Shown here: positions 1 through 7,691 of the stretch, one piece after another
Position numbering within the stretch: the first letter of the stretch is position 1
Layout: each line of letters opens with the position of its first letter
Position numbers and translations under genes: made by a program
Notes under the pieces: model-generated
Told to the model about the DNA's origin: nothing
Database searches by the model: none
Seen by the model: only the letters and a program-made list of their open reading frames with translations
Assembly: GCF_035013165.1 (NCBI RefSeq)
Contig: NZ_JAYGJQ010000001.1
Location: 1,798,001 to 1,862,000, forward strand
DNA: 64,000 nucleotides
DNA from: Bacteriovorax sp. PP10
Lineage (GTDB): Bacteria > Bdellovibrionota > Bacteriovoracia > Bacteriovoracales > Bacteriovoracaceae
Direction: 5' to 3'

Positions 1-418
1 AATCAGAGATCAGTTTTCTAGGCCACTTACGTTCCACGTCCCATTTTGTATGAGTAGGGATGGAAGCGAAGTGAGAAAATAATGAGCTTAAAATGTATTG
101 AGCAACGGCCTGAGCGCGGATGGTACTGCCAATCACGATCGGAGCTTTTGAGCCTTTAACGAAATCTACCGGAAAATTATCGTAACCAGAGTTCGGGTGA
201 ATGATGAGTTTTAAATTATCAACTTGCTCACCACTTAATAAATCAAAGTTAGTGTGAGTGTTGGTGATTAAAATATCCGACAGGACTCCCGAATCACTCG
301 GGAGCATGTCGATGTATTGATTTAATGATTCTTGTTCTAATTGATTAAAGGTCGGCGAAAAGTAAGGCGATGTACTCGTTCTTTTAGCTGTTAATCTAGA
401 GGCCTGGTTGTTCTTCAT
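1..418 (-). CDS. D-2-hydroxyacid dehydrogenase-like protein, N-terminal part (runs off the window)
   Basis: About 139 residues are readable from an ATG at 418 to the window edge, without a stop. The stretch with LIIHPNSGYDNFP followed by IVIGSTIRAQAVAQYIL resembles the N-terminal catalytic domain of D-isomer 2-hydroxyacid dehydrogenases, where a conserved 'N-G-x-D/N' turn is followed by a helix that starts the NAD domain. The Rossmann NAD-binding domain would lie outside the window, so the substrate cannot be named. The ATG overlaps the end of the upstream secreted-amidase gene by 23 bp, which suggests translational coupling. The family call is by eye from a short segment and is moderately sure. 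Confidence 0.55.
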   Translation of the reverse strand, partial: MKNNQASRLTAKRTSTSPYFSPTFNQLEQESLNQYIDMLPSDSGVLSDILITNTHTNFDLLSGEQVDNLKLIIHPNSGYDNFPVDFVKGSKAPIVIGSTIRAQAVAQYILSSLFSHFASIPTHTKWDVERKWPRKLISD

Positions 419-2105
419 AATAGAATTCTTTATACGTCGTTTTACAAAATCTCGAAAAGATCCCCGCCACCTTAGATGTCGGTCCTTTCTCTTCAGAAAC
501 TTTATAGCACTTTGTCTCTTTTTTCCAGAAGCTATTACTTGGATCCTTAGTATCTTCGATTGGATCTCCGTTCTCTTTACGTAACTCGTAGTCATAAATG
601 TCAGCAAGGTTGGCCATATTAGACATTTCGATTCTATGACGCTCAGTAGATACTACGTAGTCAGTCATTTTGAAGCGCGTATTCTTCATAAACAATGTTT
701 CACCAATATCGTCAGGTGTAATTGTCGGGCGTCCAAGGCGGTACTGTGTCGGCCAGTTTACGTGTCCAAAAACGATGTAGATCAACTCTGAACAAACAAT
801 TTTATCCAGCGTCGAAATATCGAAATTGAAGTCGTAGTCTTTACCTAGTTGATCAATCCCGCGGCTGATCTGTTCCGCCACCTGAGCTGAAGACATCAGG
901 CCATCAATTTTTCTGATGATCGTGTACTCATCAATATTCATGAATCCTTCAACCGAATTCAAGCGAACACCTGGGCGAACGGCCTCAAGAATTGTGTTCC
1001 CAGCTTCGATTTCCTCTTGGTGAGGAACGATATCCGGGTGGTTCCACATTCCGATTTCTTCTAACTGAGCTTTTGTTCCAAGGTAGATTGCTACGTGACC
1101 GTAGTGACCCGGGATTAATTTATCAGTCAGTACAAACGGACTCTTCTCAAGGATAATATCCATTGGGCGAAGAGATTTTTTAGCGATATCAATCGCCGGT
1201 TCATTTTCAAAAAGATAACCCTTTCTCGAGTGGATACTTCCGGCAATGTTACCGAAGAATCCGCTTAGGAAATTTGTAATCTTGTTAAAGATGCTAACGA
1301 TAGCATCGCTGATACCGAAGATTTGTAACTTGAATTTTTTCTTACCTTGAGCAATATCTGTGGCCACTTTGTTAGTCTGAATTAAATCAACTAAAGAGAT
1401 CGCCGCTTCGTCATCTCCCAATGTATTTTTAATTTGCAGGGCCGTTTCACGAACCAGGATAATTTGTTTTGCAAATCGTGGAGCTTCTAGCGTCTCTACC
1501 AATTGGTTCATTTGTTCAGTTAACTGTTTAAGTGTCGTCTTTTCTTCCAGTGATAATTCACTTGGAGAGAAGGTTCCTTTAAAAATTCTTCTGAACTCGC
1601 TGTCTGTCAGGTAAAGAATTTTATGAACAGCTTCAGTGTGCTCCATGACCGCGATATTGGCGTTAAGCCAGATCAGATGGGCCTTTATAACAGAGACCTT
1701 TGCTCTACCTGAGGCCAGGCTTTTTGTGATCGTCGTTCCTCTGAACTGATATAAAGAAGCGAATTCAAGGATCTTCAGGTTAAACTTGTAATAAGTCTGA
1801 AATGTTCTCTTAATTAAATAAAGATCATTTCCTGAAAGTGTATTTCTATTCTGGATTTTTTCTAAGATTTTTTGAGTCAGTTCCGTATCGTAGCTCTCGA
1901 AGTTCTTATAAAGATAAAGAAGTTCATGAAAGTTACTTAGGTTCTGATCGATATCTGCTAGCGGGTTCTTTTTTGAGATAGTAATAGCATCAAGCTCTAC
2001 ATCGTAGTTATCCATCGGGCGAATATCAATTTCGCCAGCAGCGGCCTCTACTTTTGGATTGTAAAGGACGAGGAAGGTTAGTATAAATAGACATAATGTC
2101 TTCAT
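396..2105 (-). CDS. secreted YiiX/NlpC-P60-like permuted papain amidase with large helical N-terminal domain
   Basis: The chosen ATG at 2105 has GGAG six bases upstream and opens a typical signal peptide (MKTLCLFILTFLVLYNPKVEA); a longer frame to 2141 would bury it. Residues about 25-290 are helix-rich with no family I recognise. Residues about 310-500 look like the YiiX/poxvirus-G6 circularly permuted papain fold: 'RPMDIIL', then GHYGHVAIYLG with the candidate catalytic His (about 337), and IVCSELIY with the candidate nucleophile Cys (about 438). Such enzymes cleave amide or ester bonds; the substrate here (peptide, lipid or cell-wall) is unknown. A protein of 569 residues is about three times a bare YiiX domain. 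Export to the periplasm or beyond is inferred. Confidence 0.6.
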   Translation of the reverse strand: MKTLCLFILTFLVLYNPKVEAAAGEIDIRPMDNYDVELDAITISKKNPLADIDQNLSNFHELLYLYKNFESYDTELTQKILEKIQNRNTLSGNDLYLIKRTFQTYYKFNLKILEFASLYQFRGTTITKSLASGRAKVSVIKAHLIWLNANIAVMEHTEAVHKILYLTDSEFRRIFKGTFSPSELSLEEKTTLKQLTEQMNQLVETLEAPRFAKQIILVRETALQIKNTLGDDEAAISLVDLIQTNKVATDIAQGKKKFKLQIFGISDAIVSIFNKITNFLSGFFGNIAGSIHSRKGYLFENEPAIDIAKKSLRPMDIILEKSPFVLTDKLIPGHYGHVAIYLGTKAQLEEIGMWNHPDIVPHQEEIEAGNTILEAVRPGVRLNSVEGFMNIDEYTIIRKIDGLMSSAQVAEQISRGIDQLGKDYDFNFDISTLDKIVCSELIYIVFGHVNWPTQYRLGRPTITPDDIGETLFMKNTRFKMTDYVVSTERHRIEMSNMANLADIYDYELRKENGDPIEDTKDPSNSFWKKETKCYKVSEEKGPTSKVAGIFSRFCKTTYKEFYYEEQPGL

Positions 2106-2215
2106 TAGGCGCTCCACTTGGCTTAATACAGACGCGTACATAACACTTTTATGGATTTAACACTATGCGTCCGTTGCAAAGGTGAAAAATCTTCAGACTC
2201 ATTGGAAAATTATTT

Positions 2216-2980
2216 ATGATCACTATAAAATCCGCACGTGAAATCGAACTAATGAGGGCCACTAGTAAGCTCGCTGCTCAGACTTTGGAGTATATTGAAC
2301 CATTTGTCGTACCAGGTGTCAGCACAGAAGAATTAGACAAAATCTGTCATGACTTCATTATTAAGAACGGGGCCTACCCTTCATGCCTGAATTATCACGG
2401 TTTCCCGAAATCTGTGTGTACTTCACTAAACGAAGTCATCTGTCATGGGATTCCAAGCAAGTCTGATATCGTTAAAGACGGGGACATCTTAAATATCGAC
2501 GTTACGACTTACTTAAATAAGTTTCACGGAGACACGAATAAGACTTTCTTAGTTGGAAACGTTTCAGAAGAAGTAAAAAAGTTAGTTGAGATCACATATC
2601 TTTGCACGCGCGAAGGAATCAAGACTGTTCGCCCTGGTGGACGTATTGGTGATATCGGTGCTGTTATTCAGGAAATCGCTCACTCGCATGGTTACTCGGT
2701 AGTTGAAGACTACTGTGGACATGGGATCGGCCGCGAATTCCACGAAGCTCCTCAAGTTGTTCACGTTGGAAAGAAGGGAACTGGCGCAGAAATGAAGCCG
2801 GGGATGACTTTCACGATTGAGCCCATGATCAATCTTGGTAAAAAAGAAGGGCGCGTTTTAAAAGACGGCTGGACTGTTGTAACAAGAGATAAAAAATGGT
2901 CAGCACAGTTTGAGCACACAATTCTTGTGACTCCAGACGGGCACGAAATCCTAACTCTTAGATCTGATGAGAAGCCGTAA
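2216..2980 (+). CDS. map: methionine aminopeptidase, type I
   Basis: Cytosolic metallo-enzyme that removes the initiator Met from nascent proteins. The 254-residue length fits the compact type Ia family without extensions. All expected active-site residues are visible: H78 in CHGIP, metal ligands D95 and D106 (NIDVTTYL and FHGDTNKTF), H169 in GHGIG, E202 in TIEPM and E233 in QFEHT. It is followed six bases later by a BFD [2Fe-2S] protein gene on the same strand, so the two are probably co-transcribed. The start context has only a weak ribosome site. Confidence 0.95.
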   Translation: MITIKSAREIELMRATSKLAAQTLEYIEPFVVPGVSTEELDKICHDFIIKNGAYPSCLNYHGFPKSVCTSLNEVICHGIPSKSDIVKDGDILNIDVTTYLNKFHGDTNKTFLVGNVSEEVKKLVEITYLCTREGIKTVRPGGRIGDIGAVIQEIAHSHGYSVVEDYCGHGIGREFHEAPQVVHVGKKGTGAEMKPGMTFTIEPMINLGKKEGRVLKDGWTVVTRDKKWSAQFEHTILVTPDGHEILTLRSDEKP

Positions 2981-2986
2981 CTCTAT

Positions 2987-3787
2987 ATGATGGAGTCGAC
3001 AGCATTCTTTAACGCTAAAGCGGTCTTGCCGGATGTGAGTCTATTTTTAGATATCGATCCTAAGCGCGATACCATTAAAGAATTTCATTTTGACGGGCCT
3101 CGTGCCTCACACTTTGCTGTCGAGATGGAAGAGCTGAAGCTTTTGACCCTTGGAAAGACTTTAGAGCAAATCAAAAAAATCACACGTGAAAGTATTTCAG
3201 TTGAAACCAAACTTCCCAATGGAAAAACATCGATTTTACCGGTTGGACTTTGGCTTTTAAGAAAAGCGATTGCCACTTATGTTGGTGAAGGGCGCTTCTA
3301 TAAAGAACAACACGACATGGTCTGCCTTTGTTTTTCTGTTACCAAAGCTGACATCGTTAAAAAAGTTTTAGCGAATAAAGACTTCGAATTGAAAACTCTG
3401 ATCCATGAAACCATGGCCTCAAGTGCTTGTGGCAGTTGCAGAATGCCGATTGAAAAATTAATTATTGATACCCGTAACGCTCACGGATTGATTAAAGGTC
3501 TCGATCATTCAAAGGCCCGTAAGGATGTTAACGGGAATTGGATTAAAGTCGCAGGAATGTACCCAGGGCCACTTCTGATTAAGCTCGATGAATTAAAACG
3601 CGAGTGGATGGAACGAGAAAAAATTACGGATCAATTCGAGATTGAGTTTACGAATATTGAAGGTCTGCATTTAACAGTATCGATCAATTCTACCAATGAA
3701 AAACAGATGGCAGGACTGATGTCGGCGTTAACTGATTTCTTAAAGTCCAGACTGGGCATTTTGTTTTTTCTTAAGAGCATCGATTGA
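2987..3787 (+). CDS. NifU-N-like protein with BFD-type [2Fe-2S] domain
   Basis: Residues about 5-105 resemble a diverged IscU/NifU N-terminal fold (FNAKAVLPDVSLF, then 'TLGKTLEQIKKIT') but contain none of the three scaffold cysteines. Residues about 108-160 are a BFD-like [2Fe-2S] domain with C113-x-C115 (MVCLCFSVTKADI) and C148-x2-C151 (SSACGSCRMPIEKLI). The rest, about 170-266, is unassigned. This is the NifU-like order of scaffold then BFD cluster domain, but with a dead scaffold site, so cluster binding for redox or sensing is more likely than assembly. The 3' end overlaps the convergent gene by 48 bp. Confidence 0.7.
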   Translation: MMESTAFFNAKAVLPDVSLFLDIDPKRDTIKEFHFDGPRASHFAVEMEELKLLTLGKTLEQIKKITRESISVETKLPNGKTSILPVGLWLLRKAIATYVGEGRFYKEQHDMVCLCFSVTKADIVKKVLANKDFELKTLIHETMASSACGSCRMPIEKLIIDTRNAHGLIKGLDHSKARKDVNGNWIKVAGMYPGPLLIKLDELKREWMEREKITDQFEIEFTNIEGLHLTVSINSTNEKQMAGLMSALTDFLKSRLGILFFLKSID

Positions 3788-4393
3788 TTTTTTCTTTTCA
3801 ATCGCACACTGCCTTTTAATCTCATGAAAATTTTGTAGCTTCTTAAAAATAATATCAATTTTATTTTTCTGTGTGATCAATTGGTGTGTTGAAAGCTCTT
3901 CTTCAAGATACTTAATTTTTTCGTTAAAGCCTTTGAGTTCCGGGATGGCATTTTCCAGGCAATCAGGTGTCGCCAGCTCACTTTGCAATCCTGAAAGGTA
4001 CTGGATGAACATGCGAGGGACTTGCTTTTGGAATTCGTTGATATAGCCCATTTTAAAAGGGCGCATGCTGACATCGACGCCGCTTAAGCTTAAATCGTAG
4101 ATCTCATGCTCTTTCATTAAAAGCATTCTTAGAAGGCCCACTGATGGAGAGTAGGTTTTCGATTTGCAAATCTCGTCTACATAGTTCTTTTTTAGGTTGA
4201 TATCATTGGTGCTTGCCAGCTCGTTGACGAACTCTTGGTTCAAACGAAACAAAGCGTTTTGAATTTCTTTCTTGTGAAGGGCCTCTTCTTCTTTTGCTAA
4301 GCATTGTAAAAGCAGGTTGGGTGCAGCAAGAGTCTCGGAACTATGCCCGATAGACATGATCAACAAAAGCGTGAAAGCTGACTTCTTAAACAT
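3740..4393 (-). CDS. secreted helical protein of unknown function
   Basis: The ATG at 4393 opens a clear signal peptide (MFKKSAFTLLLIMSIGHSSETLAA); an ATG 12 bases upstream is less likely. The mature part of about 190 residues is charged and helical, with four Cys spread through it and coiled-coil-like stretches near the C-terminus (KIKYLEEELSTHQLI). I do not recognise a family. The last 48 bp lie under the end of the convergent BFD gene. Divergent from tatC, with AT-rich promoter-like sequence in the 86-bp gap. Confidence 0.65.
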   Translation of the reverse strand: MFKKSAFTLLLIMSIGHSSETLAAPNLLLQCLAKEEEALHKKEIQNALFRLNQEFVNELASTNDINLKKNYVDEICKSKTYSPSVGLLRMLLMKEHEIYDLSLSGVDVSMRPFKMGYINEFQKQVPRMFIQYLSGLQSELATPDCLENAIPELKGFNEKIKYLEEELSTHQLITQKNKIDIIFKKLQNFHEIKRQCAIEKKKSIDALKKKQNAQSGL

Positions 4394-4479
4394 AGATAAT
4401 CCCACTCAAATTTTTACAATTATACTCTCTAAGTATATAGTTCTACCTATATATTGCAAGAAACACCGGTGAGTTTAAT

Positions 4480-5229
4480 TTGAAAGAAATGAGTTTTTGG
4501 GAACACGTTGAAGACCTTCGCAAAGTTATCATGCGAATCATCTATATTTTGGTCATTGCAATCTGTGTGACGACTTATTTCGTTGACGACATCACCGAGT
4601 GGTTACTAAAGCCAATTCGTATGTCATTACACGACACCCATTCAGGTGTTCTGGTTTATCACAGTATTTTTGAGAAAGCGTGGGTGCAAGTCGACGTGAG
4701 TATCTGGTGGGCGATTATGATCTCGTCACCATTTTGGTTTTATCAGGTTTGGAGTTTTATCAGACCAGGTCTGCACGAACATGAAGTGCGCGCCGTAAAA
4801 CCATTTATGATTCTTGGATGGTTTTTATTCATTGCTGGTATGGCCTTTGGATACTACATCGCTTTCCCGGCCGTTTTTAATTTCCTATCAGCAGTAGGGG
4901 TTGGAGACATTCAGGCCAACATCAATCTTCGCGACTACATTTCGACATCAAGTCAGATTCTTTTATTTTTAGGTTTCATTTTTCAGGTTCCCAACATTCT
5001 TTTGATTCTAGGGTTCATGGGAATTGTAACCAAGCAGTCACTTCGAGCAATGCGTAGATACATCTACGTTGGTCTTGCGGTTTTCGCAGCGATCTTCTCA
5101 CCACCAGATGTTATTTCAATGATGGCCGTATGGATTCCATGCTGCGCTCTTTTTGAAATTGGTGTCTTGTTAGTTGCATGGGTTGTTCATCCGTATCTTA
5201 AAGGCGTTCACATGAAGGAAAATAAATAA
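4480..5229 (+). CDS. tatC: Sec-independent translocase subunit TatC
   Basis: Polytopic inner-membrane receptor for twin-arginine signal peptides. The N-terminus has the family signature FWEHVEDLRKVIMR, the first periplasmic region ends in SPFWFYQVWSFIRPGL, and six membrane segments follow with the GYYIAFPAVFNFL helix. The 249-residue length is normal. The start could be TTG at 4480, which has GGTGAG seven bases upstream, or ATG at 4489. No tatA or tatB lies beside it, so those must be elsewhere. A likely client, the HiPIP at 48042, is in the same window. It starts a tight run with the next two genes. Confidence 0.93.
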   Translation: MKEMSFWEHVEDLRKVIMRIIYILVIAICVTTYFVDDITEWLLKPIRMSLHDTHSGVLVYHSIFEKAWVQVDVSIWWAIMISSPFWFYQVWSFIRPGLHEHEVRAVKPFMILGWFLFIAGMAFGYYIAFPAVFNFLSAVGVGDIQANINLRDYISTSSQILLFLGFIFQVPNILLILGFMGIVTKQSLRAMRRYIYVGLAVFAAIFSPPDVISMMAVWIPCCALFEIGVLLVAWVVHPYLKGVHMKENK

Positions 5230-5726
5230 TGAAGAACTTAAAAAAAATTAGCGTTGAAATGGTTCTGCCATTTCTTTTGGCATGGTTTTTAATGACGGTC
5301 TTAGTAGACATCATCACGATCCCTACAGTGTTTAGAAATTCAACGAGTATCGTTGATGCCGGAAAAATTGGAATGACGGTTTTTGGCCGCTTCAATGCTT
5401 TTGAAATCGTTTTTGGAGTGATTGTTCTGATTGGATCAATTGTGAACTTCAAAGTTTTAAAAAATAAGAAGTGGATGTTTTTTGCAGCTCCGCTTTTAGT
5501 CTTAGCTTTTATTTATAAATTCTACATGACTCCGATGATCACTAACACGACTTATGAAATTCATAAAACAGAAGTGTCTGATCCTCGTTATGCTGAACTT
5601 CAAAGTCAGCATGCTCAGTACCACAATATGTACAGATACTTTGATACGTCTAAATTAATTTTTCTTCTGGTATTCATGGGAGTGGTCTTATCTGATCGCG
5701 TGAAATCAAATAAGGAGATCGCATGA
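5229..5726 (+). CDS. four-helix integral membrane protein (DUF4149/TMEM205-like)
   Basis: A 165-residue protein with four predicted membrane segments at about 12-32, 53-75, 80-100 and 135-155. The loop after helix 3 has YEIHKTEVSDPRY and a His/Tyr-rich stretch, and the overall pattern resembles small DUF4149/TMEM205-type proteins. That resemblance is weak. Start and tatC stop share one base (TAATG) and its end overlaps hldD by four bases (ATGA), so it is translated as part of the same operon. No function can be assigned. Confidence 0.6.
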   Translation: MKNLKKISVEMVLPFLLAWFLMTVLVDIITIPTVFRNSTSIVDAGKIGMTVFGRFNAFEIVFGVIVLIGSIVNFKVLKNKKWMFFAAPLLVLAFIYKFYMTPMITNTTYEIHKTEVSDPRYAELQSQHAQYHNMYRYFDTSKLIFLLVFMGVVLSDRVKSNKEIA

Positions 5727-6700
5727 TTTTAGTTACTGGTGGAGCGGGCTTCATTGGAAGCGTTCTTGCTAAAACGTTAAACCTTCTAGGGCACACTGAT
5801 CTTGTGATCGTGGACAAGCTGGAAGATTCTACAAAGTGGAAAAACCTTCGCGGTGTAAAATACATCGACTACATTCACGCTGATGAATTATTCAGTGGCG
5901 AGTACGATGACCTGATTGCTGAAACCGATTTAATCTTTCACATGGGTGCTTGTTCTTCTACAACAGAAAAGAACATGGACTTCTTGATGAAAAACAATGT
6001 GGCGTACTCGCAAGCGTTGTTTAGATTTGCAGCGACTAAAAATATTCCTTTTATCTACGCCAGTTCTGCTGCCACTTATGGTGATGGTGAACAAGGCTAT
6101 AGTGACGACCATGTTGGTCTGTTTGAATTAATGCCGATGAATCCTTATGGATACTCGAAGCAATTATTCGATGAATGGGTTTTAAAAGAAGATAAAAAAC
6201 CAGACCATTGGTTTGGATTTAAATTCTTTAACGTATTTGGCCCTAACGAATACCATAAAGAAGATATGAGATCGCTGGTTCATAAAGCGTTCGAGCAAAT
6301 ATCATCTGGCTCACCAGTAAAACTTTTCAAATCTCACCGTCCGGATTTTAAAGATGGGCAACAGTTACGTGACTTCGTTTATGTAAAAGATGTTGTAAGA
6401 GTGATGATTGAATTAGCTGATCCGGAAAAATCAGAATTCTCTGGGATTTATAATTTAGGAACAGGGAAGGCGAGAAGCTTCCTTGATTTAATCAATGCGA
6501 CTTACAAAGCAATGGATAAAGCTCCTAAAGTAGAATTCATCGATATGCCTGAGGCCATCAGAGGGCAGTATCAGTATTACACGCAAGCTGAAATGGGAAA
6601 ACTTCTCTCAGCTATTCCTGGATTTGAGTTTTGCTCTCTTGAAGAAGGCGTAAAGGATTACGTGCAAAACCATTTAATGAAATCAAACCCTCACTGCTAA
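5723..6700 (+). CDS. hldD: ADP-L-glycero-D-manno-heptose 6-epimerase
   Basis: Short-chain dehydrogenase that makes the L,D-heptose donor for the LPS inner core. The Rossmann motif TGGAGFIG is at residues 5-12. Family-typical motifs follow: HMGACSSTTEKNMDF, YASSAATYGDG, NPYGYSKQLFDEW (Tyr-x3-Lys catalytic pair) and FNVFGPNEYHKEDMRS. The 325-residue length is normal. Presence indicates a heptose-containing LPS. It is coupled by a 4-bp overlap to the upstream membrane protein and followed after 12 bp by the FliG-like gene. Confidence 0.92.
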   Translation: MILVTGGAGFIGSVLAKTLNLLGHTDLVIVDKLEDSTKWKNLRGVKYIDYIHADELFSGEYDDLIAETDLIFHMGACSSTTEKNMDFLMKNNVAYSQALFRFAATKNIPFIYASSAATYGDGEQGYSDDHVGLFELMPMNPYGYSKQLFDEWVLKEDKKPDHWFGFKFFNVFGPNEYHKEDMRSLVHKAFEQISSGSPVKLFKSHRPDFKDGQQLRDFVYVKDVVRVMIELADPEKSEFSGIYNLGTGKARSFLDLINATYKAMDKAPKVEFIDMPEAIRGQYQYYTQAEMGKLLSAIPGFEFCSLEEGVKDYVQNHLMKSNPHC

Positions 6701-6712
6701 GGAGTAAACTCA

Positions 6713-7141
6713 ATGAAGTTTCAAGGCGGAGTTAAAGAAGCAGCAAAGATGCTGGCGGGACTATCAAAGTCGGCCCGTGAAAAAGTGTTAGATCTTATTT
6801 CAAAAAAAGATCCTAAGATGGCCGAGACCCTTCATAAGAGTATGTATACTTTTGATGACCTTCAATACTTAACGCCAATGATGCTTATTGAGCTTCTGCG
6901 CTCGGTAAAGATGAGTGACATGGGTCTTGCTCTACGAATTTCATCGAACGAGTTAAAAGACCATATAATGAAGAATACTCCGCGTGGGATGCGCCAGGAA
7001 ATAGAAGAACTTTTATTGGGCCCACCACAACTGGCCTCTAAAGTAGAAGAAGCGCAGGAAAGGATCATGGTTATCGTGCGCGAAAAAATCGATAAAGGTC
7101 AGCTTATCATCAATAAAGATTCATCAGAGACCTACGTCTAG
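6713..7141 (+). CDS. stand-alone FliG C-terminal (torque) domain protein
   Basis: The 142 residues match only the last third of the flagellar switch protein FliG. Residues about 46-142 align by eye along the whole C-terminal domain: FDDLQYL for the FENL entry, LALRISSNEL for the LALKGA helix, a PRGMRQEIEELL torque helix, GPPQLASKVEEAQ, and a C-terminus SSETYV close to the GEDTYV of enterobacterial FliG. The charge pattern of the torque helix is kept as R/E/E, while the usual Arg after Gly-Pro is Gln. Residues 1-45 are a short helical lead. It has a good ribosome site (AAGGAG) and follows hldD by 12 bp. Whether it binds the switch or has another role is unknown. Confidence 0.65.
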   Translation: MKFQGGVKEAAKMLAGLSKSAREKVLDLISKKDPKMAETLHKSMYTFDDLQYLTPMMLIELLRSVKMSDMGLALRISSNELKDHIMKNTPRGMRQEIEELLLGPPQLASKVEEAQERIMVIVREKIDKGQLIINKDSSETYV

Positions 7142-7290
7142 TTAGAATTCGTTTGTTCAGTGTCATCTCCGCCCTGAAAAAAGTGGTGGAGACAAATTGT
7201 CAGTGTCATTTCCCATCATTCAAAGCATTAGTGAACCACTTCTGTAGGACCAAGTCTGCGAATAACCGTAGGACCAACTTCGCAGTGTCT

Positions 7291-7306
7291 TGGCACGATT
7301 CTCGCT
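7291..7306 (+). promoter_or_regulatory. sigma54-like (-24/-12) promoter
   Basis: TGGCACGATTCTCGCT matches the RpoN consensus TGGCAC-N5-TTGC with GG and GC exactly 10 bases apart and one mismatch in the -12 box. Transcription would start near 7318 and reach the two small ORFs and possibly the 7679 gene. A sigma70 reading (TTGGCA to TATAAT) would have a 14-bp spacer, which is too short. Confidence 0.5.
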
Positions 7307-7338
7307 TTATATAATATTAAGAAAGCAGGAAATCTAGG

Positions 7339-7407
7339 ATGGGTTTTTTGTCGAAGATCTCTTCTAGGATGGATGAGATCGTGAGTTCGAAAGCAAGGAC
7401 GGCTTAG
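7339..7407 (+). CDS. possible 22-residue small protein
   Basis: ATG at 7339 with AGGA about ten bases upstream encodes a 22-residue peptide that begins MGFLSKISSRMDEIVSS and ends with TAG at 7405. It is amphipathic and begins about 20 bases after the predicted sigma54 start site. It resembles the membrane-binding N-terminal helix of PspA-type proteins only loosely. It could equally be a leader peptide or chance. Confidence 0.25.
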   Translation: MGFLSKISSRMDEIVSSKARTA

Positions 7408-7435
7408 ATCAACTTTTATTAAGGGGACTATTCAC

Positions 7436-7576
7436 ATGAGTAAAAAAGGACTTTTCACACTGACAAACATGACTGATCTGCTGAATAAAATTCTCCTCGT
7501 CTTTAATCCGCCCCTCCGCAATATGGAGCGAGTTTTAGTCCGAGTCGAAGCACAGCAACAGAGGAAAAAGTATTGA
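7436..7576 (+). CDS. possible 46-residue basic small protein
   Basis: ATG at 7436 has AAGGGGA eight bases upstream, a good ribosome site. The frame encodes 46 residues with a hydrophobic centre (LLNKILLVFNPP) and a basic C-terminus (EAQQQRKKY), ending in TGA at 7574. The strong ribosome site and position downstream of the sigma54-like promoter support it. No family is recognised. Confidence 0.4.
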   Translation: MSKKGLFTLTNMTDLLNKILLVFNPPLRNMERVLVRVEAQQQRKKY

Positions 7577-7642
7577 CCCTAGAAGCTATATAAATATTAG
7601 CTAGCTAGTATGAAAAAATATTGTTTAACTAATTAATTCAAC

Positions 7643-7691
7643 GGGCGTACTTACATAGAGAACTTTAAAGGAGTCTCTATGAAGTACGCCC
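7643..7691 (+). promoter_or_regulatory. 18-bp mRNA hairpin holding the start codon in the stem and the ribosome site in the loop
   Basis: The arms 7643-7661 and 7674-7691 pair over 18 base pairs with one bulged A at 7653. The 12-base loop (7662-7673) ends with the ribosome site AAGGAG (7668-7673), and the start codon 7679-7681 and first four codons lie in the 3' arm. In RNA this would block initiation unless melted or bound. Possible roles are a thermosensor, a protein-binding site or an RNase III site. Confidence 0.65.

Larger units (their letters stand above)
7142..7678. other. 537-bp region with direct repeats, sigma54-like promoter, two tiny ORFs and a leader hairpin
   Basis: No ordinary gene lies here. 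In order I see two copies of TCAGTGTCAT at 7157-7166 and 7200-7209; two copies of GTAGGACCAA at 7244-7253 and 7268-7277, with an inverted repeat CTGCGAA/TTCGCAG at 7256-7262 and 7279-7285; a sigma54-like -24/-12 element at 7291-7306; short frames at 7339-7407 and 7436-7576; and the 5' half of the hairpin that covers the next start codon. The TCAGTGTCAT pair is about 83-126 bp upstream of the -24 element, a usual distance for activator sites of sigma54 promoters. That role is inference. Confidence 0.6.

Noticed and set aside
7290-7315. Sigma70 promoter TTGGCA ... TATAAT
   Set aside because: Spacer is 14 bp, too short; the sigma54 reading fits better.
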